Positions 1 through 6,840 of a stretch of 49,130 bases of DNA are shown here, piece after piece. The stretch comes from a virus. A program made the translations under genes and the position numbers. Within the stretch, counting starts at the first letter, position 1; each line of letters begins with the position of its first letter. The stretch lies in the IMG/VR virus record IMGVR_UViG_3300022562_001274, positions 1 through 49,130 of that record, one strand, 5' to 3'. The notes beneath the pieces were generated by a model that was not told the DNA's origin, ran no database searches, and saw only the letters and a list, made by a program, of their open reading frames with translations.

Positions 1-68
1 AAACGACCCATACGGTCAGCGTTATATCAAGTCTATGCTGGTCATCAGCTCTGACCTCTCAGGGGACC
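1..68. repeat. terminal direct repeat (circular overlap), left copy
   Basis: These 68 bases are identical to 49063-49130. The reading frame at the right end continues without interruption into base 69, so the repeat is best read as the overlap of a circular or circularly permuted genome assembly. A genuine short terminal repeat is possible but less likely, because it would cut a gene. Confidence 0.95.
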
Positions 69-142
69 AGGGCCGGGAGTTCCGTATCACAGATGGCGAC
101 CGTGTGCGCGTCACGCGACTGCCGGGGAAGGGGGAAGGATGA
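2..142 (+). CDS. hypothetical protein, 3' part of the gene that starts at 48860
   Basis: This is the end of a 114-residue protein that starts with ATG at 48860 and crosses the circle junction. Joining 48860-49130 to 69-142 gives an uninterrupted 345-nt frame ending in TGA. The TGA overlaps the ATG of the next gene as ATGA. The protein is charged, with a helical N-terminal half and a likely beta-rich C-terminal part. I recognise no family. It is the penultimate gene of the early operon that begins near 47360. Confidence 0.85.
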   Translation, partial: NDPYGQRYIKSMLVISSDLSGDQGREFRITDGDRVRVTRLPGKGEG

Positions 143-459
143 GTTATCGCGTCGAGCAGGTGTGGAGCGCCTTCCCGGTGTCTCCCAGCCATCAGTCCGG
201 GCGCTTTATGTTCCGCCTGGTGTGGGGCCTCAACCAGGAGGCCGTGTCGGGCCTGAGCGATTTCGACACGTTCGAGGAGGCCGCCGCTTGGGCCTCGTAC
301 CTGAATGGTGGGCTCGAGCCCGGCTTGGCAAAGGCGCTCCGCCGTCACTTCGCCCCGGTGACCATCACGCACGTGCGCCCGGACCCGCAGCCGGGCCAGG
401 ACCTGGAGGTGTCGCGGCTGGACCCGCCTTCGGAGAGCGGTAGCTCCACCAGCCCGTAG
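139..459 (+). CDS. hypothetical protein, 106 aa
   Basis: The ATG overlaps the preceding stop codon, so translation is probably coupled. The first two thirds look like a small alpha/beta fold with aromatic residues around positions 23-30 and 42-55. The last 25 residues are Pro/Ser-rich and probably disordered. No family is recognised. It is the last gene before the leader of the packaging operon. Confidence 0.7.
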   Translation: MSYRVEQVWSAFPVSPSHQSGRFMFRLVWGLNQEAVSGLSDFDTFEEAAAWASYLNGGLEPGLAKALRRHFAPVTITHVRPDPQPGQDLEVSRLDPPSESGSSTSP

Positions 460-473
460 GTCGCTGTTCGCGG

Positions 474-546
474 GATAATTCGTCGCCGTTCACTCCGGCC
501 CCTGCCCCCCTTCCGGGGGGTGGGGGCTGTCACATTCAGGAGCCCT
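474..546 (+). promoter_or_regulatory. late leader: -10-like box, shared motif and long hairpin
   Basis: A GATAAT hexamer at 474-479 is a good -10, but I see no convincing -35. The motif GTCGCCGTTCAC (482-493) recurs in front of the scaffold gene and the lysis genes. A hairpin follows at about 497-528, with a C6/TTCC/G6 core extended by further pairs including G-T. The ribosome site AGGAG (537-541) lies just before the ATG at 547. The hairpin could instead terminate the early transcript. Confidence 0.5.
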
Positions 547-1944
547 ATGCCCGTCCCCACGATGGCCCAGCGATTCGACCCGGCGGTGCCCCTCGCCCGG
601 CTCCGCCCCCACCCCGAAAACCCGCGCGAGGGCGACGTCGGCGCGATCTACGAGTCGATCGAGCACCACGGCTTCTACGGCGCGGTGGTGGTGCAGGAGT
701 CCACCGGCCACATCCTGGCGGGCAACCATCGCTGGAAGGCGGCCGGCGACGCCGGCCTGGCGACGGTGCCGGTGTTCTACCTCGATGTGGACGACGATGC
801 CGCCCGGCGCATCCTCCTGGTGGACAACCGCTCGAGCGACCTGGCGGCGAACCGGATTCCGGAGCTGGCGGCCCTCCTGGCCTCCCTGGCGGAATCGCCC
901 CGGGGCCTGGCGGGCACCGGGTTCGATGGCGATGCGCTCGACGACCTCCTGGTGACGCTGGATCCCGACGCCAAGGGGGCCCCGGACAAGGCCGGCGATC
1001 CGCCCCGCGAGCCCATCACCCAGCCCGGCGACCTCATCCTCCTGGGGGCGCATCGCCTGCTCTGCGGCGACGCCACCGACGCCCTGGCCTACGAGCGCCT
1101 GCTCGAGCCCGATGGCGGTCGGGTGGACCTGGTGTGGACCGACCCGCCCTACGGGGTGGAGTACGTGGGCTCCGATCGCTCCCGGGAGCCGATCGAAAAC
1201 GACGGCCGGGACCCGGACGCCCTGCGCGACCTCCTGGCGTTCTCCCTGGCCCTCTGCCTCATCCACACGAAGCCGGGGGCGGCCTGGTACGTCGCCGGCC
1301 CGGCGGGCCCCCAGGCCCAGGTGTTCGGCCAGGTGCTGGGCGACCTGGGGGTGTGGCGGCAAACGCTGGCCTGGGTCAAGGACACGTTCGTCCTGGGCCA
1401 CAGCGATTTCCATTACCGGCACGAGTCCCTCTACGTCGGGCAGACGCCTCCGCCGGCCGAGCCCGGGCATCCGGCCGCCGAGGAGGCCAAGGTCTACGAG
1501 CCGGTCTACTACGGCTGGAACCCCGAGGGGACCCACGAATTCCACGGCTCCCGGCGCTGGGATACGGTGTGGGAGTGCCCGAAGCCCTCCGCCTCGAAGG
1601 CCCATCCGACGATGAAGCCCCTGGCGCTCATCGAGCGGTCGCTCCGGCTGTCCTCGAGGCGGGGGGGCGTGGTGCTGGACCCCTTCGCCGGCTCCGGCTC
1701 GACGCTGATGGCCTGCCAGGAAACGGGCCGGGCGGCCCGGTGCATCGAGCTGATGCCCGGCTACTGCGACGCGATCGTGGACCGGTGGGAGGCCCACACC
1801 GGGCTGACCGCCCAGCGCCTGGCGGCGGGGACCGACCCCGGCCCGATCGGGGCGGACGCGGGCAGGACGGCGGCCAGGAACGGCAACGGGAGGGCGCGGC
1901 CTGGGCGCCGGCCGGTGAAGAAGGGGGCCAGCAATGGGCGCTAA
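547..1944 (+). CDS. ParB-like domain fused to beta-class DNA methyltransferase
   Basis: The 465-residue protein has an N-terminal ParB/Srx-type domain (about residues 5-110; signature GNHRWKAA at 59-66). A DNA amino-methyltransferase follows, with catalytic DPPY at 199-202 and the AdoMet-binding DPFAGSGS at 378-385. The order DPPY before FAGSGS is the beta class of N4-cytosine/N6-adenine enzymes. The helix-turn-helix of a true ParB is absent, so the ParB domain probably serves the methyltransferase. The ATG at 547 has AGGAG five bases upstream; an in-frame GTG at 520 lies inside the hairpin and is less likely. Such fusions commonly sit beside terminase genes, as here. The target sequence cannot be read from the protein. 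Confidence 0.9.
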   Translation: MPVPTMAQRFDPAVPLARLRPHPENPREGDVGAIYESIEHHGFYGAVVVQESTGHILAGNHRWKAAGDAGLATVPVFYLDVDDDAARRILLVDNRSSDLAANRIPELAALLASLAESPRGLAGTGFDGDALDDLLVTLDPDAKGAPDKAGDPPREPITQPGDLILLGAHRLLCGDATDALAYERLLEPDGGRVDLVWTDPPYGVEYVGSDRSREPIENDGRDPDALRDLLAFSLALCLIHTKPGAAWYVAGPAGPQAQVFGQVLGDLGVWRQTLAWVKDTFVLGHSDFHYRHESLYVGQTPPPAEPGHPAAEEAKVYEPVYYGWNPEGTHEFHGSRRWDTVWECPKPSASKAHPTMKPLALIERSLRLSSRRGGVVLDPFAGSGSTLMACQETGRAARCIELMPGYCDAIVDRWEAHTGLTAQRLAAGTDPGPIGADAGRTAARNGNGRARPGRRPVKKGASNGR

Positions 1945-2686
1945 GGGTCGCTCCCCCCGCCGGGGGCAGTCCCGGGAGGCCCCGGGCCCCTGGCCGACGC
2001 CGCAGCCGGCGCCGGCCCCCTTCCCGCCGGGCGGGTCCGCCGGCACCGGCACCGCCGGCGCCTGGCCCCCGCCGGGGACGCCTGGCGCAGCGCCTGGGCG
2101 GCTGCCGCCGACGTCAAATCCCCTGGAGACCCCGATTCCCCCGGCTCCCCTGGTGTGGGACCCCGACGAGCCCAAGCGGAAGCGGGGGCGGCCGACCATC
2201 TTCGAGACCCACCCCGAGGCCTGGCCCCGGCTGATATGGGCGATCCGCCAGGGGAACACCTTTCAGGCGGCGGCCGGGTTCGCCGGCATCTCGAGGGGCG
2301 TCCTGGCAAAGCTGCTCCGGCGGGGGCGCCAGGCCCAGGCCGAGGGCGAAGTGGGCCCCTGGGCAGACTTTATGAAGGCAATCGACGAATCGGTGGCGTC
2401 GTCGGAGGTCCTCCACGTGGGCTACATCACGCTGGCGGCCCGGAAGGGGGCCTGGAAGGCGAGCGCGTTCCTGCTCCAGACCCGGAACCCGAAGCGGTGG
2501 GCCCCGGCCTCCAAGCTGGCCCTCACCGGGGGTGACTTCAAAGGCGACGCGGTGTTCGAGATGGTGCTCCCCAACACCAGGCCCGCTGGGGGCCCGCTGG
2601 GGGCCAAGGGCCCTGAGCCGGTCCCCGAGGCCCCGTCCGACCCGGACGAGGCCTACGGCGGCGACGACGGCGACCTGGAGGGGTGA
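1934..2686 (+). CDS. terminase small subunit (probable)
   Basis: The ATG lies inside the end of the methyltransferase gene (11-nt overlap) and has AAGGGGG upstream. The first 70 or so residues are a Pro/Gly/Ala-rich disordered stretch. A helix-turn-helix-like region at about 95-130 contains TFQAAAGFAGISRGVL, and a helical middle part follows. This is the layout of small terminases that recognise packaging sites. The C-terminal tail is acidic and Pro-rich. Position just upstream of the large terminase supports the call; sequence alone would support only a DNA-binding protein. Confidence 0.75.
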   Translation: MGAKGRSPRRGQSREAPGPWPTPQPAPAPFPPGGSAGTGTAGAWPPPGTPGAAPGRLPPTSNPLETPIPPAPLVWDPDEPKRKRGRPTIFETHPEAWPRLIWAIRQGNTFQAAAGFAGISRGVLAKLLRRGRQAQAEGEVGPWADFMKAIDESVASSEVLHVGYITLAARKGAWKASAFLLQTRNPKRWAPASKLALTGGDFKGDAVFEMVLPNTRPAGGPLGAKGPEPVPEAPSDPDEAYGGDDGDLEG

Positions 2687-3028
2687 ATGTCCTGCCTGGG
2701 CTGCGGGATACCGGGAGGCGGCCCCCGGGGCTGGGTCGGGCTCTGCCCGGGCTGCCTCACGCCCCGGATCGGCCGGGCGGCCACCCCGGCCGAGGCCCTC
2801 TACCAGCTCCTGCAGGTGGACGAGCAGGCGCTCGATCGCCGGGCGGAGGCCGCCTTCGGCCGGGCGATGGGCGAGGCGGTGCCGCCTGCTGAGGTCAATC
2901 GGCAATGGCTGGCCCTCCATCCGGCTCGCCGGCGGAAGCTGCGGGGGGAGGCGCTCGAGCAGGCCCGCCTGGCGGCGGGGGTGCCGAAGGTGCCCCGGCG
3001 CTGTCCGCCCCTGGTGCGCCTGAAGTGA
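2687..3028 (+). CDS. small protein with N-terminal zinc knuckle
   Basis: The ATG directly follows the TGA of the small terminase. The 113-residue protein opens with two Cys pairs (CLGC at 3-6, and CPGC near residue 20), likely one zinc site, followed by a helical, Arg-rich body. It sits between the two terminase subunits and ends with a GTGA overlap into the large terminase, so a packaging accessory role is possible. No family is recognised. Confidence 0.75.
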   Translation: MSCLGCGIPGGGPRGWVGLCPGCLTPRIGRAATPAEALYQLLQVDEQALDRRAEAAFGRAMGEAVPPAEVNRQWLALHPARRRKLRGEALEQARLAAGVPKVPRRCPPLVRLK

Positions 3029-4389
3029 CGGCGCCGGCGGCCCGGAAGCGGGTCCTCAAGTATCGGCGGCCCTGGCTCTACCCCGAGCAGGAGCAGTTCC
3101 TGTTCAGCCCGGCCCGGTGGAGCTGTTGCGAGGCCTCCACCAAGACGGGCAAGTCGTCGGGGTCGCTGATCTGGCTGACCGAGCAGGTGGCGCTCCACGG
3201 CCGCCCGGGCGCCGAGGCCTGGTGGGTCAGCCCGGTCTACCGGCAGGCCGAGGCGATGTACGCCCGGTGGAAGCTGGCGGCGCCGGCCGGGATGTACACG
3301 GCCAACGACTCGAAGCGCCTGGTGACGCTGCCGAACGGCTGCTCCCTGCGGTTCCTCTCGGGCGAGAAGCCGGACAACCTCTACGGCGACGACGTCCTGG
3401 CGGCGGTGCTCGATGAGGCCTCGCGAATGCGGCCGGAGGTGTTCCCGGCGGTGCGCTCGACGCTCACCGCGACCCGGGGCCCGGCCCGGCTGATCGGGAA
3501 CGTGCGGGGCCGGCGCAACTGGTTCTACCAGATGTGCCGGAAGGCCCAGGCCGGGGCCCCCGAGATGGCGTATATGAAGCTCACCGCCTACGACGCCGTC
3601 CGGGCTGGTATCCTGGCGCTCGAGGAGGTGGAGGACGCCGAGCGGATGCTCCCGGCCCACGTGTTCCGGGAGCTGTACCTGGCGGAGCCGGCGGAGGAGG
3701 GGGCTAACCCGTTCGGCTACGACCACCTGCAGGCCATCCTGCAGGGCGACCTGGCGGATGGCCCGGTGGTGGCCTGGGGGATCGACCTGGCGAAGTCGCT
3801 CAATTGGACGGTCCTGGTGGGGCTGAACGCCCAGGGGCGCACCTGCCGGTTCGAGCGGTTCCAGATGCCCTGGGCGGAAACGCTGACCCGTATCCGGGAG
3901 ATTGTGGGCCGGGATTTCGGGGTCATCGACTCGACGGGGGTCGGCGACCCGGTGCTCGAGTTCCTGCAGCGGTCGCTCGCGCAGCGGCGGCCCGAGGGCC
4001 CGGACCCCGACCAGCTCACCCCGCTGGCCTGGGCCCGGGAGCAGCGCCGGCGCGAGGAGGAGGCGGACGGGGAGGCCAAGGTGCAGCAGGCGCTGTCCAC
4101 CTGCCCGAACCTCGAGGGCTTCAAGTTCACCGGGCCCAGCAAGCAGGCGCTGCTCGAGGGGTACGCCCTGGCGGTGCAGCGCCGGACGATCGGGCTCTAC
4201 GGCGACCCGGCTGGGGTGGTGCTCGCCGAGCACGAGGCCTTCGAGTTCGAGGTGACCCGGACCGGGGTGCGCTACGCCGCGCCGGCCGGATTCGATGACG
4301 ATTGCGTGATGGCCTACGCCCTGGCGGAGTGGGGCTGGCGTCGTCGGCGGGCCGGGCTCGCGACCCGGAGTGACCTGGTGGCGTTCTAA
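3025..4389 (+). CDS. terL: terminase large subunit
   Basis: This is the DNA-packaging motor and nuclease. I chose the GTG at 3025, which overlaps the previous TGA as GTGA and gives 454 residues. The ATG at 2905 would add 40 low-complexity residues buried in the preceding gene. The Walker A-like motif EASTKTGKS is at 36-44 and Walker B ends in LDEA at 129-132. RNase H-type nuclease acidic residues are visible at D254 (GIDLAKS), D302 (IDSTG) and D424-D426 (DDDC). Motif spacing and length fit the Terminase_6/phage terminase family. It should dock on the portal encoded next and cleave concatemers. Confidence 0.95.
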   Translation: MTAPAARKRVLKYRRPWLYPEQEQFLFSPARWSCCEASTKTGKSSGSLIWLTEQVALHGRPGAEAWWVSPVYRQAEAMYARWKLAAPAGMYTANDSKRLVTLPNGCSLRFLSGEKPDNLYGDDVLAAVLDEASRMRPEVFPAVRSTLTATRGPARLIGNVRGRRNWFYQMCRKAQAGAPEMAYMKLTAYDAVRAGILALEEVEDAERMLPAHVFRELYLAEPAEEGANPFGYDHLQAILQGDLADGPVVAWGIDLAKSLNWTVLVGLNAQGRTCRFERFQMPWAETLTRIREIVGRDFGVIDSTGVGDPVLEFLQRSLAQRRPEGPDPDQLTPLAWAREQRRREEEADGEAKVQQALSTCPNLEGFKFTGPSKQALLEGYALAVQRRTIGLYGDPAGVVLAEHEAFEFEVTRTGVRYAAPAGFDDDCVMAYALAEWGWRRRRAGLATRSDLVAF

Positions 4390-4453
4390 TTCACTATCTT
4401 GGCAGGACGGCGGCGCGGTGCCGCGACGGTCGGTCCCTTTCCCTGGAGTCACG
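4390..4453 (+). promoter_or_regulatory. intergenic leader before portal gene
   Basis: A possible -10 TATCTT (4395-4400) has only a weak -35 (TGACCT, 4371-4376). A short GCGGC/GCCGC hairpin lies near 4410-4424. GGAG (4444-4447) is the ribosome site for the ATG at 4454. A promoter is plausible but unproven. Confidence 0.35.
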
Positions 4454-6193
4454 ATGGCTACACCTGTCAAGCTGGGCGCCGTCCCCACGAAGGAGCAGCT
4501 CGCCTTCCGTCATCCCGAATGGGCGGCCAACCACAAACTGTGGAAGTTCACGCGCGACCACTACGAGGGCGCGGTCCTCCGGCCCGAGCTGCTCGCGGTC
4601 TACCTCCGCCAGAAGCGGCAGGGGGAGGCCAACGATGCGTTCCGGGAGCGGGCCGAGATGGCCGACTACACCAACCATTTCGGGACGATCGTGGACTCCC
4701 TGGTGGGGATGCTCTCGGCGGTCGAGGACGACGCCTCCCGGGTGTGGGGGCTGAAAGACGACGACGGCAACGTGTCCGGGCTCGGGGACCCGAAGGACCC
4801 CGACTCGGTGGCGGCCCGGCTCTACCGGGATGCCGACGGGATGGGCACCTCCTGGCTCTCGTTCTGGAGCGAGGTGGCGACGGAGCTGTCGCTGACCCAC
4901 GTGGGCTGGCTGATGGCCGATGCCCGGGGCGAGGAGGACGGGGCGGTGCTCCGCTACCTGGCGCCGGGGGCCGTCGTCAACTGGCGCACCGAGGGGGAGC
5001 AGGTGACCGAGGTGCTCATCGCCGAAACGACCGACGCGCGGGGGTCGCTGTGGGAGAAGGGCGGCGAGTCCTCGCAGTACCTCCACCTGACGCTATGGGG
5101 CTGGGCCCGGTATCGGCCCACCAGGACGGGCGTCGAGCTGGTGGGGGACCCCGAGCCCTGGGGGGTGAAGCTCGAGGACGTCAACGGGAACCCGATCCTC
5201 CCGATCCGGCAGCTCCGGGTGCCGGTCCGTCGGCAGGTGGGCTACTACCTGGCGAAGAAGCAGAACGCGATCTACAACCGGGAAAGCCACCGGGACCACC
5301 TCCTGTCGGTGGCGAATTTCCCGAAGCTCAACGTGGCCGGCGGCGAGGCCGTCTACAACGCGGTGGTGGAGGCGCTGAAGAAGGGAAACAATGTCCTGCA
5401 GGGGACCGGCCACGAGTTCATTGCGCCGGACACCTCGAGCGCGACGCTGTCCTCGGAGGTGCTCGAGAAGAAGGCCCGCGAGCTGTATATGACCGGCTTC
5501 CGCGAGTACGGCGATGCGGCCCGGGAACGGACCGCGACCGAGGTCAAGCAGGACGTCGCCGCTGGCGCCGGCTCCTACCTGACGCTCCTGGCCCGGGCGC
5601 TCGACCAGGCCGAGACCTGGGCGCTGCACGTGCTCACCCAGCTCGAGACGCCGGAGCAGGCCGACGCGCTGTTCGCGGCCTCGGTGAGTCGCTCGACCGA
5701 GTTCGCGCCGGCCGACCCGGAGGTCACGCTGGACCGGCTCCTGAAGCGCACCTTCGGGCCGGATGTGCCGGTGCCCCTGGGCCGGACCGCCCAGGAGAAT
5801 GCGGCGCTGATGGCGGCCGACTATATGGGCCTGGGGGCCGACCCCGAGCAGGTCCGGGCGGCGGTCGCAGCGAACGCGCTGGTGCAGGCGCTCACGGCGA
5901 CGGGCCTGCCCTTCCCGGCGACGGTCCGGGTGCAGGCGATGGGGAAGGTCCTGGCGGCGCAGGGCCTGGTGGATCCCGAGGCCGTGGTGAAGCTCGAGGA
6001 CGGGTCCTCGATGAAGCTGATGGACGCCATCCTGAAGGAAGCCGAGGCCCTGGCGGCGGCCGAGGATGTGGCGAAGCGCCGGGAGGCCGAGACGTTCGGG
6101 GTCGGTGGGCCGCCCCCGTTCCCGCCCCGGCCCCCGGCGAAGGCGGCCGCGCCTGGTGAGGAGCCGGACGACGACGAGGAGGTGGCCGCGTGA
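4454..6193 (+). CDS. portal protein (DUF4055-like)
   Basis: The 579-residue product matches the general pattern of DUF4055 portal-like proteins: an N-terminal segment with HPEW and a YEG motif, then an alpha/beta core, and a long helical C-terminal half. It ends in a Pro/Ala-rich acidic tail. As portal it would form the dodecameric DNA channel at one vertex and bind the terminase and connectors. ATG 4454 is preceded by GGAG at proper distance. It lies between terminase and the MuF-type protein, as expected. The stop codon overlaps the next GTG. Confidence 0.85.
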   Translation: MATPVKLGAVPTKEQLAFRHPEWAANHKLWKFTRDHYEGAVLRPELLAVYLRQKRQGEANDAFRERAEMADYTNHFGTIVDSLVGMLSAVEDDASRVWGLKDDDGNVSGLGDPKDPDSVAARLYRDADGMGTSWLSFWSEVATELSLTHVGWLMADARGEEDGAVLRYLAPGAVVNWRTEGEQVTEVLIAETTDARGSLWEKGGESSQYLHLTLWGWARYRPTRTGVELVGDPEPWGVKLEDVNGNPILPIRQLRVPVRRQVGYYLAKKQNAIYNRESHRDHLLSVANFPKLNVAGGEAVYNAVVEALKKGNNVLQGTGHEFIAPDTSSATLSSEVLEKKARELYMTGFREYGDAARERTATEVKQDVAAGAGSYLTLLARALDQAETWALHVLTQLETPEQADALFAASVSRSTEFAPADPEVTLDRLLKRTFGPDVPVPLGRTAQENAALMAADYMGLGADPEQVRAAVAANALVQALTATGLPFPATVRVQAMGKVLAAQGLVDPEAVVKLEDGSSMKLMDAILKEAEALAAAEDVAKRREAETFGVGGPPPFPPRPPAKAAAPGEEPDDDEEVAA

Positions 6194-6390
6194 GCGGGCC
6201 CACGGAGGAATTCCAGGCGGCCGGCAAGGCCGGGACCTTGGCGGTCCTCCTGGCCTTCATCTACCGGATGCGGATCGTCCTGGCGGTGTTCCTGGGCGGC
6301 TACCTGCTCTGGAAGGTGGGCCTGGGGCCGCAAAACCAGGCCGAGCTGCGGGAGCTGATTCGGGAGGTCCTGCCGGCCTTCGGCCGGTGA
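6190..6390 (+). CDS. small membrane protein, 66 aa
   Basis: The GTG start overlaps the portal stop (GTGA). Residues about 17-42 form one hydrophobic segment that could span the membrane, followed by a charged helical tail. Function is unknown; its place between portal and head protein genes is unusual for a membrane protein. Confidence 0.7.
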   Translation: MSGPTEEFQAAGKAGTLAVLLAFIYRMRIVLAVFLGGYLLWKVGLGPQNQAELRELIREVLPAFGR

Positions 6391-6617
6391 GCGCCTGGCT
6401 CCTGGGGTCCGCCCTGGGGGCCCTGGTGTGGGCCGTGGGCCTCGTGCCGGCCTACGATGCCCACCGGTGGGCCCACCGGCACGATCGGCCCTCCTGGGGG
6501 CTGCAGCGGCGGGCCTGGTGGGCCGCCGTCCGCTGGCCCTCGAGGGCGGTGCGCTGGGGGTGGGGAGTGCTCCGGGTCCGCCTGGGCTGGGGCGATCAAC
6601 GCAAGGAGGGGGTATGA
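6387..6617 (+). CDS. small membrane-associated protein, 76 aa, Trp/Arg-rich
   Basis: A GTGA overlap couples it to the preceding gene. An N-terminal hydrophobic segment (about residues 3-22) is followed by a tail very rich in Trp and Arg (motifs such as RAWWAAVRW), which suggests an amphipathic membrane-binding region. No family is recognised. Confidence 0.65.
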   Translation: MSAWLLGSALGALVWAVGLVPAYDAHRWAHRHDRPSWGLQRRAWWAAVRWPSRAVRWGWGVLRVRLGWGDQRKEGV

Positions 6618-6838
6618 CGGGCCCGCTGGCGACGCGCGATCGGTGTTTCTGCCTCTGCCACGACAAGATGGGGGTCCCCCGCTGGGTCCCGGGCGGCTGC
6701 ATCGAGTGCGTCCTGGTGCATCCCCCGGGCGAGATGGCGGTGGTGGCGGGGGACGAGCCCGACGAGGCCGAGGGGCCCTCCCCCGCTGAGGTCCACGAGG
6801 CCCTGGCGCTGGTGGCCCGCCTCGAGGAGCTGCCCTAG
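6614..6838 (+). CDS. small cysteine-rich protein, 74 aa
   Basis: ATG 6614 has a strong AAGGAGG site and overlaps the previous stop. Near residue 11 there is CFCLCH, and later CIEC, which together could bind zinc. The C-terminal half is acidic. It directly precedes the giant head protein gene. Function unknown. Confidence 0.75.
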   Translation: MTGPLATRDRCFCLCHDKMGVPRWVPGGCIECVLVHPPGEMAVVAGDEPDEAEGPSPAEVHEALALVARLEELP

Positions 6839-6840
6839 TC

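Noticed and set aside
1-68. Short defined terminal repeats used for packaging.
   Set aside because: The repeat falls inside a gene whose frame closes perfectly across the junction, which fits an assembly overlap of a circular map better.
2905-3024. Upstream ATG start for the large terminase.
   Set aside because: It lies inside the preceding gene and adds a low-complexity tail; GTG 3025 has the GTGA coupling used throughout.
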